Positions 35,678 through 46,768 are shown, counted from the first letter of the stretch. The stretch: DNA of 64,000 nucleotides from Pseudosulfitobacter sp. DSM 107133 (GCF_022788695.1 NZ_CP085154.1:1984001-2048000), one strand, 5' to 3'. Numbers and translations: made by a program. Notes: a model not told the origin generated them from the sequence alone.

Positions 35678-35861
35678 CAAAACTGGGCTCACAGCGCTTG
35701 ACTTTGGACCGCGTGTGGTGCATTGCGCGGCTTCGAACGGGGTCTTTGGGCCTTTCATATGTATATACATCCCCGAAGGGATGCGCAGTCCGTGGCGCGA
35801 AGATCGCACGAAATCCGGGACTTCCGGTGCCAAACGACGCGGTAGAGTAAGGAAGAACGAT

Positions 35862-36542
35862 ATGTTCGCGGTTCTCAAAACCGGCGGCAAACAGTACAAA
35901 GTTCAATCGGGCGACACGCTCCGCGTTGAAAAACTGGCCGCAAAAGCAGGTGACAAAATTCAATTCAACGAAGTGATGATGATCGGTGGCGAAACGCCCA
36001 CGGTCGGCGCTCCTTTGGTTGCAGATGCCGGCGTTCAAGCCGAAGTCATCGACCACATCAAAGGCGTCAAGACCATCAACTTCGTCAAACGCCGCCGTAA
36101 ACACTCGAGCAAGCGGACCAAAGGCCACCGTCAGCAACTGACACTGGTGCGCATCACCGACATTCTCGCCTCGGGCGCTGACAAGTCGGGCGTGATGGCC
36201 GCCGTGGGTGGTGCTGGTTACACAGCCGATTTCGCAGTCGGTCAAAACGCCAAGCTGAAAACCGCGCAGGCTGAAAAGTCCCGCAAGGCTGATGCAGGTG
36301 AAGCTGCTCCTGCCAAGGCCCCCAAAGCCAAGGCAGCCGAAGGCGCCGACGATCTCAAGAAGCTGTCGGGCGTTGGCCCCGCGCTTGAGAAGAAACTGCA
36401 TGAAGCCGGTGTGACCACCTTTGCCCAAATCGCGGCATGGACGGAAGCAGACGTAGCTGATATTGACGAGAAACTGTCGTTCAAAGGCCGGATCGAGCGT
36501 GAAGGCTGGATCGAACAGGCCAAAGACATGACCAAAGGCTAA
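35862..36542 (+). CDS. rplU: 50S ribosomal protein L21 with a C-terminal helix-hairpin-helix domain
   Basis: The first 100 or so residues are L21 ([44 protein letters not shown]). The protein goes on to 226 residues. An Ala/Lys linker ([17 protein letters not shown]) leads to a helix-hairpin-helix domain ([39 protein letters not shown]). Usual bacterial L21 is about 103 residues. The start is ATG 35862 with AAGGAAG upstream; the longer frame lacks a ribosome site. It binds 23S rRNA; the extra domain may add nucleic-acid contacts. Confidence 0.93.
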   Translation: MFAVLKTGGKQYKVQSGDTLRVEKLAAKAGDKIQFNEVMMIGGETPTVGAPLVADAGVQAEVIDHIKGVKTINFVKRRRKHSSKRTKGHRQQLTLVRITDILASGADKSGVMAAVGGAGYTADFAVGQNAKLKTAQAEKSRKADAGEAAPAKAPKAKAAEGADDLKKLSGVGPALEKKLHEAGVTTFAQIAAWTEADVADIDEKLSFKGRIEREGWIEQAKDMTKG

Positions 36543-36553
36543 GGAGAGACCAA

Positions 36554-36823
36554 ATGGCACATAAAAAAGCAGGTGGTTCATCCCGCAACGGCCGCGACTC
36601 AGCGGGTCGTCGTCTTGGTGTGAAACTCTATGGTGGCCAGGCTGCCATCCCCGGCAACATCATCGTGCGTCAGCGCGGGACCAAATTCTGGCCCGGCGCA
36701 GGCGTCGGCATGGGCAAGGATCACACGATCTTTGCAACTGTCGATGGCGCTGTGACCTTTCACAAAGGGCTGAAAAACCGCACGTTTATTTCGGTTCTGC
36801 CACAAGCGGAAGCTGCAGAATAA
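36554..36823 (+). CDS. rpmA: 50S ribosomal protein L27
   Basis: An 89-residue L27 with the standard start [20 protein letters not shown] and [15 protein letters not shown]. It reaches toward the peptidyl-transferase centre with its N-terminus. It follows rplU by 11 bases with a GGAGAG ribosome site and is followed by a terminator. Confidence 0.97.
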   Translation: MAHKKAGGSSRNGRDSAGRRLGVKLYGGQAAIPGNIIVRQRGTKFWPGAGVGMGKDHTIFATVDGAVTFHKGLKNRTFISVLPQAEAAE

Positions 36824-36853
36824 GCCGAACCTGACAGGTTAGAAAATCTTGAA

Positions 36854-36882
36854 GGGATCGGCGACACCGCCGGTCCCTTTTT
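36854..36882 (+). terminator. intrinsic terminator after rplU-rpmA
   Basis: GGGATCGGCG (36854) pairs with CGCCGGTCCC across a four-base loop with one G-T pair, followed by TTTTT (36878-36882). It lies 30 bases after the rpmA stop. Confidence 0.85.
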
Positions 36883-37055
36883 CATTTGATACAAATTGAT
36901 TAGGGGCCGGTTTCACCCAGACAACGCCACGGTTTTTATGTGGCAGCCCCAACGGCAGACCTCGCAAAACGCGCGGTCGCACCTTATCTGATCTACACCT
37001 TTTGCGCGCAACGTGCAGTTGGCGAAATTCGGACTGTTCGAGGAGGAGCATGACG

Positions 37056-37592
37056 ATGGAAATGACCAAAGTGGCCACACAACCGGTGATCGAAACCGAG
37101 CGGTTCGACCTGCGCCCGCTGCGCAAGTCCGACCTTGGGCTGATCGAAATGTATGCCGCCGACAAACGTGTTGCCACGATGACCACCTCTATTCCGCACC
37201 CTCTGCCCCCCGGCACGACCGAGGCATTTGTGACCCGCGCCATGTCGGCAACCCGCGAAGAAGACGTCTGGGCCATTGATGGCACCAAAGAGGGCGGGTC
37301 GGAACTGATGGGGCTGATCTCGATGCAGCAGATCGACCGCAATCAGGCCGAACTGGGCTACTGGGTGGCCCCGGCGTTCTGGAACACAGGTCTGGCATCG
37401 GAAGCGGTGCAGGCACTGGTTGATGCCAATCCGATGGGCAATCAGGCCCTTTTTGCAGTGGTGTTTCAGGACAATGCTGCCTCTGCCAAGGTGTTGACGC
37501 ACTGCGGTTTTCAGTATCTGGGTGAGGCAGAAAGTTTTTCTGTTGCCCGCAACGCGACCGTCCCCACCTGGACGTATTCGCGCAAACTCTAA
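37056..37592 (+). CDS. GNAT family N-acetyltransferase
   Basis: A 178-residue acetyltransferase of the RimJ/RimL type. It has IETERFDLRPLRKSDLGLIE at the N-terminus, the acceptor side LGYWVAPAFWNTGLASEAVQ and FAVVFQDNAASAKVLTHCGF for acetyl-CoA binding. The start is set at ATG 37056, nine bases after AGGAGG; ATGs at 37050 and 37062 are also possible. A gene of this family between rpmA and obgE is typical of Rhodobacterales. It may modify a ribosomal protein N-terminus, but this is not shown. Confidence 0.85.
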   Translation: MEMTKVATQPVIETERFDLRPLRKSDLGLIEMYAADKRVATMTTSIPHPLPPGTTEAFVTRAMSATREEDVWAIDGTKEGGSELMGLISMQQIDRNQAELGYWVAPAFWNTGLASEAVQALVDANPMGNQALFAVVFQDNAASAKVLTHCGFQYLGEAESFSVARNATVPTWTYSRKL

Positions 37593-37621
37593 CGGGGCCC
37601 CGAGGGGCCCGCACAGGCTAG

Positions 37622-39756
<2,135 letters not shown>

Positions 39757-39759
<3 letters not shown>

Positions 39760-39793
39760 CCTTTCTTTTGGCTATAAATATCCCCGCCGGAGG
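39757..39793. repeat. dispersed GC-rich intergenic repeat, copy 3 (partial)
   Basis: CTTTCTTTTGGCTATAAATA is followed by TCCCCGCCGGAGG. It is the reverse-orientation, shortened form of the repeat at 26307-26358 and lies exactly at the proB stop. Confidence 0.45.
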
Positions 39794-39833
39794 CATAGAA
39801 TCTTTGCCAAGGCAGACCACAAGGACCAGACCG

Positions 39834-41099
39834 ATGAAAGATTTCGCTGACATTCCCGCGCTGATGGCCGACATTGGCGCGCGCGCCAAAGCTGCTGCTG
39901 CCGAACTGGCCGTTGCTTCGGCTGAGCGCAAACATGCCGCCCTGGTCAGCGCTGCCAGCGCCGTCTGGGCGCAACGTGAAACGATTCTGATTGCCAATGC
40001 CAAAGATATGGACTTTGGCCGCGACAAGGGCCTGTCGCCTGCGATGATGGACCGTCTGAAGCTGGACGAGGACCGCATTCAGGGCATCGTCGACGGCTTG
40101 CGCAGCGTTGCTGAACAGGCCGACCCTGTCGGCGCGGTCATGGCCGAATGGGACCGTCCCAACGGTCTGCACATCACCCGCGTGCGCACGCCGCTGGGTG
40201 TGATTGGTGTGATCTATGAATCGCGCCCCAATGTCACCTCAGATGCCGGCGCGCTGTGCCTGAAGGCGGGCAATGCGGTGATCCTGCGCGGCGGGTCCGA
40301 AAGTTTTCATTCCTCGCAAGCCATTCACGCCTGCCTGATGAAGGGGCTGCGCGATGCAAACCTGCCCGAGGATGCGATCCAGCTGGTGCCCACACGCGAC
40401 CGCGCCGCCGTGTCCGAGATGCTGACCATGACGGGGACGATCGACGTGATCGTGCCCCGCGGCGGCAAGGGGCTTGTGGGACTGGTCCAGCGTGAGGCCC
40501 GCGTGCCCGTTTTCGCCCACCTCGAAGGCATCGTGCATATATATGTAGACAAGGACGCCGACCCCGAAAAAGCCCTGCGCGTGGTGCTGAACGCCAAGAC
40601 GCGGCGCACGGGTATTTGCGGTTCGGCGGAATGTCTTCTGATCCACCGCGACGTGCTGTCGACCATCGGTCAGGGGCTGGTCAAGGCGCTGATGGATGCC
40701 GGCGTCGAAATGCGCGTGGATGATACGCTCAAGGCCATCGACGGCACGGTCGAGGCGCAGGACGACGACTGGGGCCGGGAATATCTGGACATGATCATGG
40801 CCGCCCGCGTGGTCGATGACATCGACGCGGCCATCGACCATATCCGGACCTATGGATCGCAACACACCGAATGCATCCTGACCGAGGATGAGGCCGCTGC
40901 CGCCCGCTTCATGGCCCGGCTTGATTCTGCGATCATCATGCACAATGCCTCGACCCAGTTTGCCGACGGGGGCGAGTTTGGCATGGGCGCCGAGATTGGT
41001 ATTGCCACGGGCAAGATGCACGCGCGCGGCCCCGTGGGGGCCGAGCAGTTGACCAGTTTCAAATATCTGGTGCGCGGTGACGGTACGACGCGGACCTAA
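39834..41099 (+). CDS. proA: gamma-glutamyl phosphate reductase
   Basis: A 421-residue NADPH-dependent enzyme for the second step of proline synthesis. It shows [35 protein letters not shown] and the catalytic Cys in [13 protein letters not shown], then [20 protein letters not shown]. The start is ATG 39834 ([11 protein letters not shown]); the open frame upstream covers the repeat and is not used. Confidence 0.96.
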   Translation: MKDFADIPALMADIGARAKAAAAELAVASAERKHAALVSAASAVWAQRETILIANAKDMDFGRDKGLSPAMMDRLKLDEDRIQGIVDGLRSVAEQADPVGAVMAEWDRPNGLHITRVRTPLGVIGVIYESRPNVTSDAGALCLKAGNAVILRGGSESFHSSQAIHACLMKGLRDANLPEDAIQLVPTRDRAAVSEMLTMTGTIDVIVPRGGKGLVGLVQREARVPVFAHLEGIVHIYVDKDADPEKALRVVLNAKTRRTGICGSAECLLIHRDVLSTIGQGLVKALMDAGVEMRVDDTLKAIDGTVEAQDDDWGREYLDMIMAARVVDDIDAAIDHIRTYGSQHTECILTEDEAAAARFMARLDSAIIMHNASTQFADGGEFGMGAEIGIATGKMHARGPVGAEQLTSFKYLVRGDGTTRT

Positions 41100-41121
41100 G
41101 GCAGAGATCTAGGGTCGGACC

Positions 41122-41689
41122 CTAGAAACGAAGGGTCATATCGGTGCCCTGACCGACAACCGACAGCTTGCGCCCTGCGTCCGCAACAACAGCGGGCAGC
41201 AGGGCAAATTGCACATGCGCGGGCTGTATTTCCTGCGGCACGATCGCACTTTCCAACCCTTCCCACAGCGCGGAATCGACGTTCAGCTTCTCGCCGCGCC
41301 CGTGCACGGTCCAGCGTTCGCGTTCGCAGGTTACCTCGATCCGGCCCCCATAGGGCATTGCCGTTTCCAGACATTGAATCGCCAGAAACGCCATGCGCAC
41401 CGCATCGCGCGGCTGTTCGTCCATTGGCCCCCAGGCCACGGTCAAACGGCCAGTGCCCATCAGATCGCGCAGCACGCTGACAATCTCGGCGCGGCCCATT
41501 TCCTGATCACCTGCCGCCCCGTAAGCGATGCGAAAGAACCGGATGCGCGCCGTGGCATTGCCGACCGATTCAGAAATCAGCTGGATCTCCGGCCCGTCGT
41601 TGCTGCCGGTCATCTCTAACAGCTCCAGCCCATTGTTGATCGCGCCAATGGGGGATATGAGATCGTGACAGATGCGGCTGCCAATCAAG
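41122..41689 (-). pseudogene. chpT: chpT, 3' part cut off by IS110 copy 2
   Basis: The fragment encodes LIGSRICHDLISPIGAINNG and then NGLELLEMT, the first helix with the phospho-accepting His of the histidine phosphotransferase ChpT. The degenerate kinase-like C-terminal domain follows, ending GTDMTLRF. ChpT carries phosphate from CckA to CtrA. The first ten codons and the ribosome site lie on the far side of the IS at 42845-42875. A start codon here (ATT/TTG at the junction) has no native ribosome site, so expression is doubtful. Removal of the IS restores a frame of about 198 residues. Confidence 0.9.
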
Positions 41690-41701
41690 TATCCGTCTTG
41701 G

Positions 41702-42646
41702 TCAAGGGTGTTTTGGTGTCCATTCTCTGTTTTCGCTTATGAGAGTGTTTGCGAGGATCAGGAGTTTTCGCATGAGGACGGCGAGCGCGACCTTGTGGGG
41801 TTTTCCGGCGGCTCTGAGGGCATCGTATTTCTGGCTCAGATCGGGGTTTCGCTTCATGGCGACGAGGGCGGGCATGAACAGGCTCTCGCGCAGGAGCCTG
41901 CGCCCGCCCTGGATGTGGGCCTTTCCGCTCCACTGACCGGACTGACACGTGATCGGCGCGAGACCTGCGAGCGCCGCGATCTGCTTTGACCCCAGAGTGC
42001 CGATCTCGGGGCATTCGCTGAGCAGCGCCCGTGCGGTGATGGCACCGATCCCGGGGATCGAGGTGAGAATGCCGGTTGCCCTGGCGCGTTCCGGGCAATC
42101 GCGGTTTCGCCGTTCGATTTCGGCGTTAAGCCTGTCGATCTGGTGGTTGACCTGACGCAGGCGTGCCCGGGTCAGGCGGCGGGTCACGTCGAGCTGTTGC
42201 GTGCCAAGGCGGTTCATCAGCGCGGTACGATCCCGCACCAGCCCGGTGCGGGCGACATGCAACTCCTTGATTTCACGCTGTTTGGGGTCGGTTGGCTGGT
42301 CCGGAACCAGCTCCAGCGCGCGCCCCATGAGCGCGAGCATGCGGGCATCGACCGCGTCGGTCTTAGCGCGTGTGCCGTGGGCCTGCGCGAAGCGGCGGGC
42401 CTGCAGCGGGTTCACCTTGACGAGCGGCAGGCGGCCTGAGAAATGGCTCTCGAGGCGTCGGTGGTAGGGGCCGGTGGGCTCGAAGACCACGCGCTCCGGC
42501 GTTGTCTGCCCCAACCAGCGCTCGAAGGCGCGCAGGCCTGTCGCGGTATTGTCGAACCGGGCGTGGGTTGCGGTGCTGAGCCGGTGCGCGTCAAGATGCG
42601 CTTTCGAGATGTCGATGCCGATGGTATCGTTGATCATCTTCGTCAT
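41702..42646 (-). CDS. IS110 family transposase (DEDD recombinase), copy 2
   Basis: A 314-residue recombinase: DTIGIDISKAHLDAH (Asp), VVFEPTGPYHRRLE (Glu), TDAVDARMLALMG (Asp-Asp). A helical middle part follows, then the Tnp domain with SIPGIGAITARALLSECP and GLAPITCQSGQWSGKA with the probable catalytic Ser. It is only distantly related to copy 1 but of the same group. The stop lies 12 bases from the right end of the element. Confidence 0.92.
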   Translation of the reverse strand: MTKMINDTIGIDISKAHLDAHRLSTATHARFDNTATGLRAFERWLGQTTPERVVFEPTGPYHRRLESHFSGRLPLVKVNPLQARRFAQAHGTRAKTDAVDARMLALMGRALELVPDQPTDPKQREIKELHVARTGLVRDRTALMNRLGTQQLDVTRRLTRARLRQVNHQIDRLNAEIERRNRDCPERARATGILTSIPGIGAITARALLSECPEIGTLGSKQIAALAGLAPITCQSGQWSGKAHIQGGRRLLRESLFMPALVAMKRNPDLSQKYDALRAAGKPHKVALAVLMRKLLILANTLISENREWTPKHP

Positions 42647-42842
42647 GTCCTTTGCTTGTCGTGCAGAGCCTGTGAGCTGCTGCGTATCCGTTCAGGCCTC
42701 ATGCGAAGACGACGGGCGATCTCACTTGATTACGGTCCTCGAAGACCTGGCCGCAGACGATCCACCCGTCGCCGGTGCCTGCGATCCAAAAGGTGGCTGG
42801 CACCGGCTCCACCTTCGCAGAAGAGCCACGGAAAGTCTGAGA
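42647..42842 (-). ncRNA. candidate bridge RNA of IS110 copy 2
   Basis: On the minus strand the left end has a CCGGTGCC/GGCACCGG stem. A target loop follows, closed by CGACGGG/CCCGTCG; it holds guide GCGGCC (42749-42754), a hairpin (42734-42747) and guide AATCAAG (42725-42731). A donor loop then holds guide ACGGATAC (42684-42691), a GCAG/CTGC hairpin and guide GACAAG (42655-42660). GCGGCC and AATCAAG match chpT left of and across the insertion core (GCGGC-CT-TGATT). ACGGATAC and GACAAG match the right and left ends of the element. True transcript ends are unknown. Confidence 0.8.
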
Positions 42843-42844
42843 CA

Positions 42845-42875
42845 AGGCCGCCAGATTGACGTTACTGGTGCCCAT
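42845..42875 (-). pseudogene. chpT: chpT, 5' fragment (first ten codons)
   Basis: ATG at 42875 with AGGAGG just upstream encodes MGTSNVNLAA and the start of a Leu codon, the usual N-terminus of ChpT in this group. It is then cut by the IS110 element. Joined to 41122-41689 it gives NLAA-LIGSRICHD in frame. The start is only 26 bases from the DUF3553 gene reading the other way. Confidence 0.9.
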
Positions 42876-42901
42876 GGGCGGCCTCCTGTAAAGGGTGACA
42901 G

Positions 42902-43087
42902 ATGGAAGATCTAAATGCCATTCTGGCTCCTGGTATGTTGGTGCGCCATCCCGATTGCCCGGACTGGGGAGTGGGTCAGGTACAAAGCAACATCGCCAAG
43001 CGGGTCACTGTCAACTTTCGTGAGCAAGGTAAAGTTGTCATCGACAGCACGCGTATTGCTTTGGTACCAGTCTTTGATGGCCTATGA
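42902..43087 (+). CDS. DUF3553 family protein
   Basis: A 61-residue protein: LAPGMLVRHPDCPDWGVGQV and KRVTVNFREQGKVVID, a small SH3-like/UvrD-tail-like beta fold known as DUF3553. It is a fixed neighbour of chpT in Rhodobacterales. Function unknown; such folds bind RNA polymerase or nucleic acid in other proteins. Its promoter must have lain in or before the chpT start, where the IS110 element now sits. Confidence 0.85.
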   Translation: MEDLNAILAPGMLVRHPDCPDWGVGQVQSNIAKRVTVNFREQGKVVIDSTRIALVPVFDGL

Positions 43088-43190
43088 TCCTTGCGGAAAC
43101 GTTAACAGATACCCCTGAGAACCGATTTGAGTTAATTTCTGCCCATCCCGCGCGGCTCCGCGCGAAGGGACCCAAAACAGACTGATCCCA

Positions 43191-43973
43191 ATGCCCATGA
43201 CCCGCCCCGCCCGAGAGACTGCGCCACACTTCAGGGTTTCGATGGCACGTGATGCCGACGACCTGAAAGCGGCCCAGCGGCTGCGCTATGACGTCTTTGT
43301 GCGCGAGTTGGGTGGCGGTGGCGCGCTGGTGGATCACGATGCGGGGCTTGAGAAAGACCGCTTTGACCCGTTCTTTGACCATCTGTTGCTGCACGACGAA
43401 ACGCGGGGCCAGGTGGTGGGCGTGTATCGTATGTTGCGCGGCGATCAGGCGCGTGCAGCGGGGCAGTTTTATTCCGAGGACGAATACGACCTGACGCCAT
43501 TGCGCAACTCGGGGCGCAACCTGTTGGAGTTGGGACGTTCGTGCCTGCATCCCGATTACCGCGGCGGGATGGCAATGCACTATCTGTGGTCAGCGCTGGC
43601 GTCTTATGTTGCCGAGCACAAGATAGACATCCTGTTTGGCGCCGCCAGTTTTCATGGCACCGACGCGCAGGCTCTGGCCGCCCCCCTGTCGTTGCTGCAC
43701 CACCGGCATCTTGCGCCTCCCGGGGTGCGCGTGCGTGCGCGAGCGGCCTCCTTCCAGTCGATGAACCTGATTTCCGAGGACGCGCTGGACCGGCGTGCGG
43801 CGATGTTGCAGGTGCCTGCGCTGATCAAGGCCTATTTGCGGCTGGGCGGCGTGGTGGGCGAGGGCGCGTGGATTGATCGCACGTTCAACACCACCGATGT
43901 CTGTCTGGTCATGGACACGGCACAGCTGAACACCCGCCAAAGCCGCCTGTACACCGCACGGGACAAGGCATGA
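43191..43973 (+). CDS. olsB: L-ornithine N(alpha)-acyltransferase OlsB
   Basis: A 260-residue acyltransferase of the OlsB/hemolysin-like GNAT group: AQRLRYDVFVRELGGGGALV, VVGVYRMLRGDQA, LELGRSCLHPDYRGG and FGAASFHGTD. It makes lyso-ornithine lipid from ornithine and 3-hydroxyacyl-ACP. It overlaps olsA by four bases, and together they make ornithine lipid, a phosphorus-free membrane lipid common in marine Rhodobacteraceae. An ATG six bases later is an alternative start. Confidence 0.9.
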   Translation: MPMTRPARETAPHFRVSMARDADDLKAAQRLRYDVFVRELGGGGALVDHDAGLEKDRFDPFFDHLLLHDETRGQVVGVYRMLRGDQARAAGQFYSEDEYDLTPLRNSGRNLLELGRSCLHPDYRGGMAMHYLWSALASYVAEHKIDILFGAASFHGTDAQALAAPLSLLHHRHLAPPGVRVRARAASFQSMNLISEDALDRRAAMLQVPALIKAYLRLGGVVGEGAWIDRTFNTTDVCLVMDTAQLNTRQSRLYTARDKA

Positions 43974-44821
43974 GCATGATCTGGGACGACGGCAATGTGC
44001 CACCGCCACGCCGCTTCGGGTTTGGTGACTGGATGCGCGTAGTGGTGCGCGGCCTGACAGTGGGTGCGCTGGTGTTTGGCGGGCTCGCGGTGCTGCTGAT
44101 GGTGCGGCTGATCGAGCGGCCATTGTTCGGGCTGCGCCGCCCGGTCACGCCCTTCATCACCGTGGGCGTGTGCAAGGGGGCGCTGCGGCTGATGGGGTTG
44201 CCGTTGCAGGTGACCGGAACGCCGATGCGCGGGCAGGGGGCGGTGGTGGCCAACCATTCCTCTTGGCTGGATATTTTCGTCCTGAACGCCTCAAAACGCA
44301 TATATTTCGTGTCGAAATCCGAGGTCGCGAACTGGCCCGGGATCGGCTGGCTTGCGCGGGCCACCGGCACCGTCTTTGTCGTGCGTGACCCGCGCCGCGC
44401 CGCCGAACAGACGCAGATGTTCCAAGACCGCCTGCTGGCCGGCCACAGGCTGCTGTTCTTCCCCGAAGGCACCAGCACCGACGGCCTGCGGGTGCTGCCG
44501 TTCAAACCGACGCTGTTTCAGGCGTTTTTCGCGCCCGAACTGCGGGACACCTTGCAAGTGCAGCCCGTCACGGTGATCTACCACGCACCGGCAGGCGCGG
44601 ATGCACGGTTTTACGGCTGGTGGGGGGATATGGATTTTGCCACACATCTGCTGTCCACACTGGCCGCCGCCCGTCAGGGACGCGTTGACGTGGTATATCA
44701 CGCGCCGTTGAAGGTGGCCGATTTTGCCGATCGCAAATCGTTGGCTGCTGCTGCCGAGGCCACGGTGCGCGACGCGCATGTGCTGGCGGAGATCGCGTGC
44801 GCGTCGGGGGCTGCAAAATAA
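43970..44821 (+). CDS. olsA: lyso-ornithine lipid O-acyltransferase OlsA
   Basis: A 283-residue PlsC-type acyltransferase. It has a membrane span (about residues 25-46), the catalytic VVANHSSWLDIFVLNA (HX4D), the acceptor motif LFFPEGTSTDG and a late VTVIYHAP. It adds the second acyl chain to lyso-ornithine lipid and may also act on lysophosphatidic acid. Coupled to olsB by an ATGA overlap. Confidence 0.9.
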   Translation: MSMIWDDGNVPPPRRFGFGDWMRVVVRGLTVGALVFGGLAVLLMVRLIERPLFGLRRPVTPFITVGVCKGALRLMGLPLQVTGTPMRGQGAVVANHSSWLDIFVLNASKRIYFVSKSEVANWPGIGWLARATGTVFVVRDPRRAAEQTQMFQDRLLAGHRLLFFPEGTSTDGLRVLPFKPTLFQAFFAPELRDTLQVQPVTVIYHAPAGADARFYGWWGDMDFATHLLSTLAAARQGRVDVVYHAPLKVADFADRKSLAAAAEATVRDAHVLAEIACASGAAK

Positions 44822-44834
44822 GGGCAAACCGCTC

Positions 44835-44863
44835 TTGCACCCCGCGCAAAACCGGCCTATACG
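44835..44863 (+). promoter_or_regulatory. promoter of rpsB-tsf
   Basis: TTGCAC (44835-44840), a 17-base spacer and TATACG (44858-44863) form a sigma-70-like promoter. It lies about 120 bases before the rpsB start and shortly after olsA. Confidence 0.65.
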
Positions 44864-44869
44864 CGCGAC

Positions 44870-44984
44870 ACTTCAATCCGCAGGTGGGGATTGGGCTTTC
44901 CGGGGGAGAAATCCCCGGATGTCCGCCGGTTGGTGCAGTCGCACTGATACCCCGCCAAGGCGAAAACCGGAAAAGGAATAAGAC
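44870..44984 (+). promoter_or_regulatory. structured rpsB leader
   Basis: The 115-base 5' leader contains a strong hairpin (TCCGGGGGA with TCCCCGGA, 44899-44918) and further GC-rich pairing partners (CCGCAGG, CCGCCGG). S2 represses its own operon in other bacteria through such leaders. No exact family match can be claimed. Confidence 0.4.
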
Positions 44985-45779
44985 ATGGCTCTTCCCGAGT
45001 TCTCCATGCGCCAGCTGCTGGAAGCAGGCGTACACTTTGGTCACCAGACACAGCGCTGGAACCCCCGCATGGGCCCGTTCATCTACGGCGCACGCAACGG
45101 CATCCACATCATGGACCTGACGCAAACTGTTCCAATGCTGGACCAGGCGCTGCAAGTCATCCGTGACACCGTCGCCAAAGGCGGCAGCATTCTCTTCGTC
45201 GGCACCAAGCGTCAGGCCGCACAGCCCATCGCAGATGCCGCAGAAAAATGCGCACAGTATTACATGAACCACCGCTGGCTGGGCGGCACGCTGACCAACT
45301 GGCAGACCGTGTCCAAGTCGATCCAGCGTCTGAAAACCATCGACGAACAGTCGGAACTGGGTTTCGAAGGCTTCACCAAAAAAGAACGTCTGGGCATGGA
45401 ACGTGACCAGTTCAAACTGGAAGCATCGCTGGGCGGTATCCGTGAAATGGGCGGCCGTCCCGACCTGATCTTCGTCATCGACGTGAAAAAAGAAGCGCTG
45501 GCAATTGCCGAAGCCAACAAGCTGGGCATCCCGGTTGTGGCCGTGGTTGACACCAACTGCTCGCCTGACGGCATTGATTATATCATTCCGGGCAACGACG
45601 ACGCGGCCCGCGCCATCACGCTGTATTGCGATCTGGCCGCCCGCGCAGCGCTCGACGGCATGAGCGCCCAACTGGGTGCGGCCGGCGTCGACATCGGCGC
45701 GATGGAAGAAGCGCCCGTTGAAGAAGCCGTTGCAGAAGAAACGGCACCGGCAGCCGAAGAGGCCAAAGCCGACAGCTAA
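44985..45779 (+). CDS. rpsB: 30S ribosomal protein S2
   Basis: A 264-residue S2: [50 protein letters not shown] and [15 protein letters not shown]. It carries an acidic Ala/Glu C-terminal tail, as usual in alphaproteobacteria. It is needed for S1 binding on the 30S subunit. tsf follows 76 bases later. Confidence 0.97.
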   Translation: MALPEFSMRQLLEAGVHFGHQTQRWNPRMGPFIYGARNGIHIMDLTQTVPMLDQALQVIRDTVAKGGSILFVGTKRQAAQPIADAAEKCAQYYMNHRWLGGTLTNWQTVSKSIQRLKTIDEQSELGFEGFTKKERLGMERDQFKLEASLGGIREMGGRPDLIFVIDVKKEALAIAEANKLGIPVVAVVDTNCSPDGIDYIIPGNDDAARAITLYCDLAARAALDGMSAQLGAAGVDIGAMEEAPVEEAVAEETAPAAEEAKADS

Positions 45780-45855
45780 GGCTGTTACATGGTTTTGATA
45801 AAAAGCGGCGGGGGCAACCCCGCCGACCCGCAATAAATCTGAGGAGACCCGACAG

Positions 45856-46731
45856 ATGGCAATTACAGCATCTATGGTCAAAGAACTGCGCGAAAGCACA
45901 GGCGCAGGCATGATGGACGCCAAAAAGGCGTTGACCGAAAACGATGGCGACATGGAAGCAGCGGTCGATTGGCTGCGCACCAAAGGTCTGGCCAAAGCGG
46001 CCAAGAAATCGGGCCGCACCGCTGCCGAAGGTCTGGTTGCAGTCAAGGTTGACGGCAACAAGGGTATCGCGGTCGAAGTGAACTCGGAAACCGACTTTGT
46101 CGGCAAGAACGCCGAATTCCAGGGCATGGTGTCGGGCATTGCCGACGTGGCAATCACCGTCGATTCCGTTGACGCGCTGAACGCGGCTCCGATGGGTGGC
46201 AAGACTGTCGCCGAAATCGTGACCGACAAGATCGCCACAATCGGTGAAAACATGTCGGTGCGCCGCATGCAGTCGATCACTGGCGACACAGTTGTGTCCT
46301 ATGTCCACAACGCAGCCGCACCCGGCATGGGCAAAATCGGCGTTCTGGTCGCAATGACCGGTGGCGACGACGCCTTTGGCAAACAGGTTGCGATGCACAT
46401 CGCGGCTGTGAACCCTGCTTCGTTGAGCGAAGCCGATCTTGACCCCGCCGTGGTCGAGAAGGAAAAGCAGGTTCAGATCGACATCGCCCGCGAAAGCGGC
46501 AAGCCTGACGCCGTCATCGAAAAGATGATCGTTGGCCGTATGAAAAAATACATGTCGGAAGTGACCCTGCTGAACCAGCAGTTCGTCGTGAACCCCGACC
46601 TGACCGTTGCGGATGCCGCAAAAGAAGCGGGTGCCACAATCACCGGTTTCGTGCGTCTGGAAGTGGGCGAAGGCATTGAAGTGGTCAAAGAAGACTTTGC
46701 CGCCGAAGTGGCCAAAGTCGGCCAAAGCTGA
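45856..46731 (+). CDS. tsf: elongation factor Ts
   Basis: A 291-residue EF-Ts. The N-terminal UBA-like helices have [20 protein letters not shown], and the core has [20 protein letters not shown] with the TDFV motif that opens EF-Tu. It exchanges GDP for GTP on EF-Tu. A GGAG site precedes the ATG. Confidence 0.97.
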   Translation: MAITASMVKELRESTGAGMMDAKKALTENDGDMEAAVDWLRTKGLAKAAKKSGRTAAEGLVAVKVDGNKGIAVEVNSETDFVGKNAEFQGMVSGIADVAITVDSVDALNAAPMGGKTVAEIVTDKIATIGENMSVRRMQSITGDTVVSYVHNAAAPGMGKIGVLVAMTGGDDAFGKQVAMHIAAVNPASLSEADLDPAVVEKEKQVQIDIARESGKPDAVIEKMIVGRMKKYMSEVTLLNQQFVVNPDLTVADAAKEAGATITGFVRLEVGEGIEVVKEDFAAEVAKVGQS

Positions 46732-46768
46732 TTTCGGCGCTTTTGTAAGCGACGACAGAGAACACAGG

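Larger units (their letters stand above)
41690..42844 (-). mobile_element. IS110-family insertion sequence, copy 2 (inside chpT)
   Basis: The element lies between two copies of the CT core (AG on the plus strand at 41688-41689 and 42845-42846). From core to core it is 1157 bp. The flanks happen to share CAAG on both sides. It has no inverted repeats. Contents are one transposase gene and a 198-base non-coding left end that can be read as a bridge RNA. Its target guides match the chpT sequence on both sides of the core. The element looks complete. Confidence 0.88.

Noticed and set aside
41686-42846. CAAG on both sides of IS110 copy 2 as a 4-bp target duplication
   Set aside because: IS110 elements exchange at a short core without a staggered-cut duplication. 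The CT core explains both junctions and the guides; the extra TG in each flank is part of the target on one side and of the element on the other.
44568-46289. 573-codon minus-strand frame over olsA, rpsB and tsf
   Set aside because: Shadow of three essential or well-known genes.
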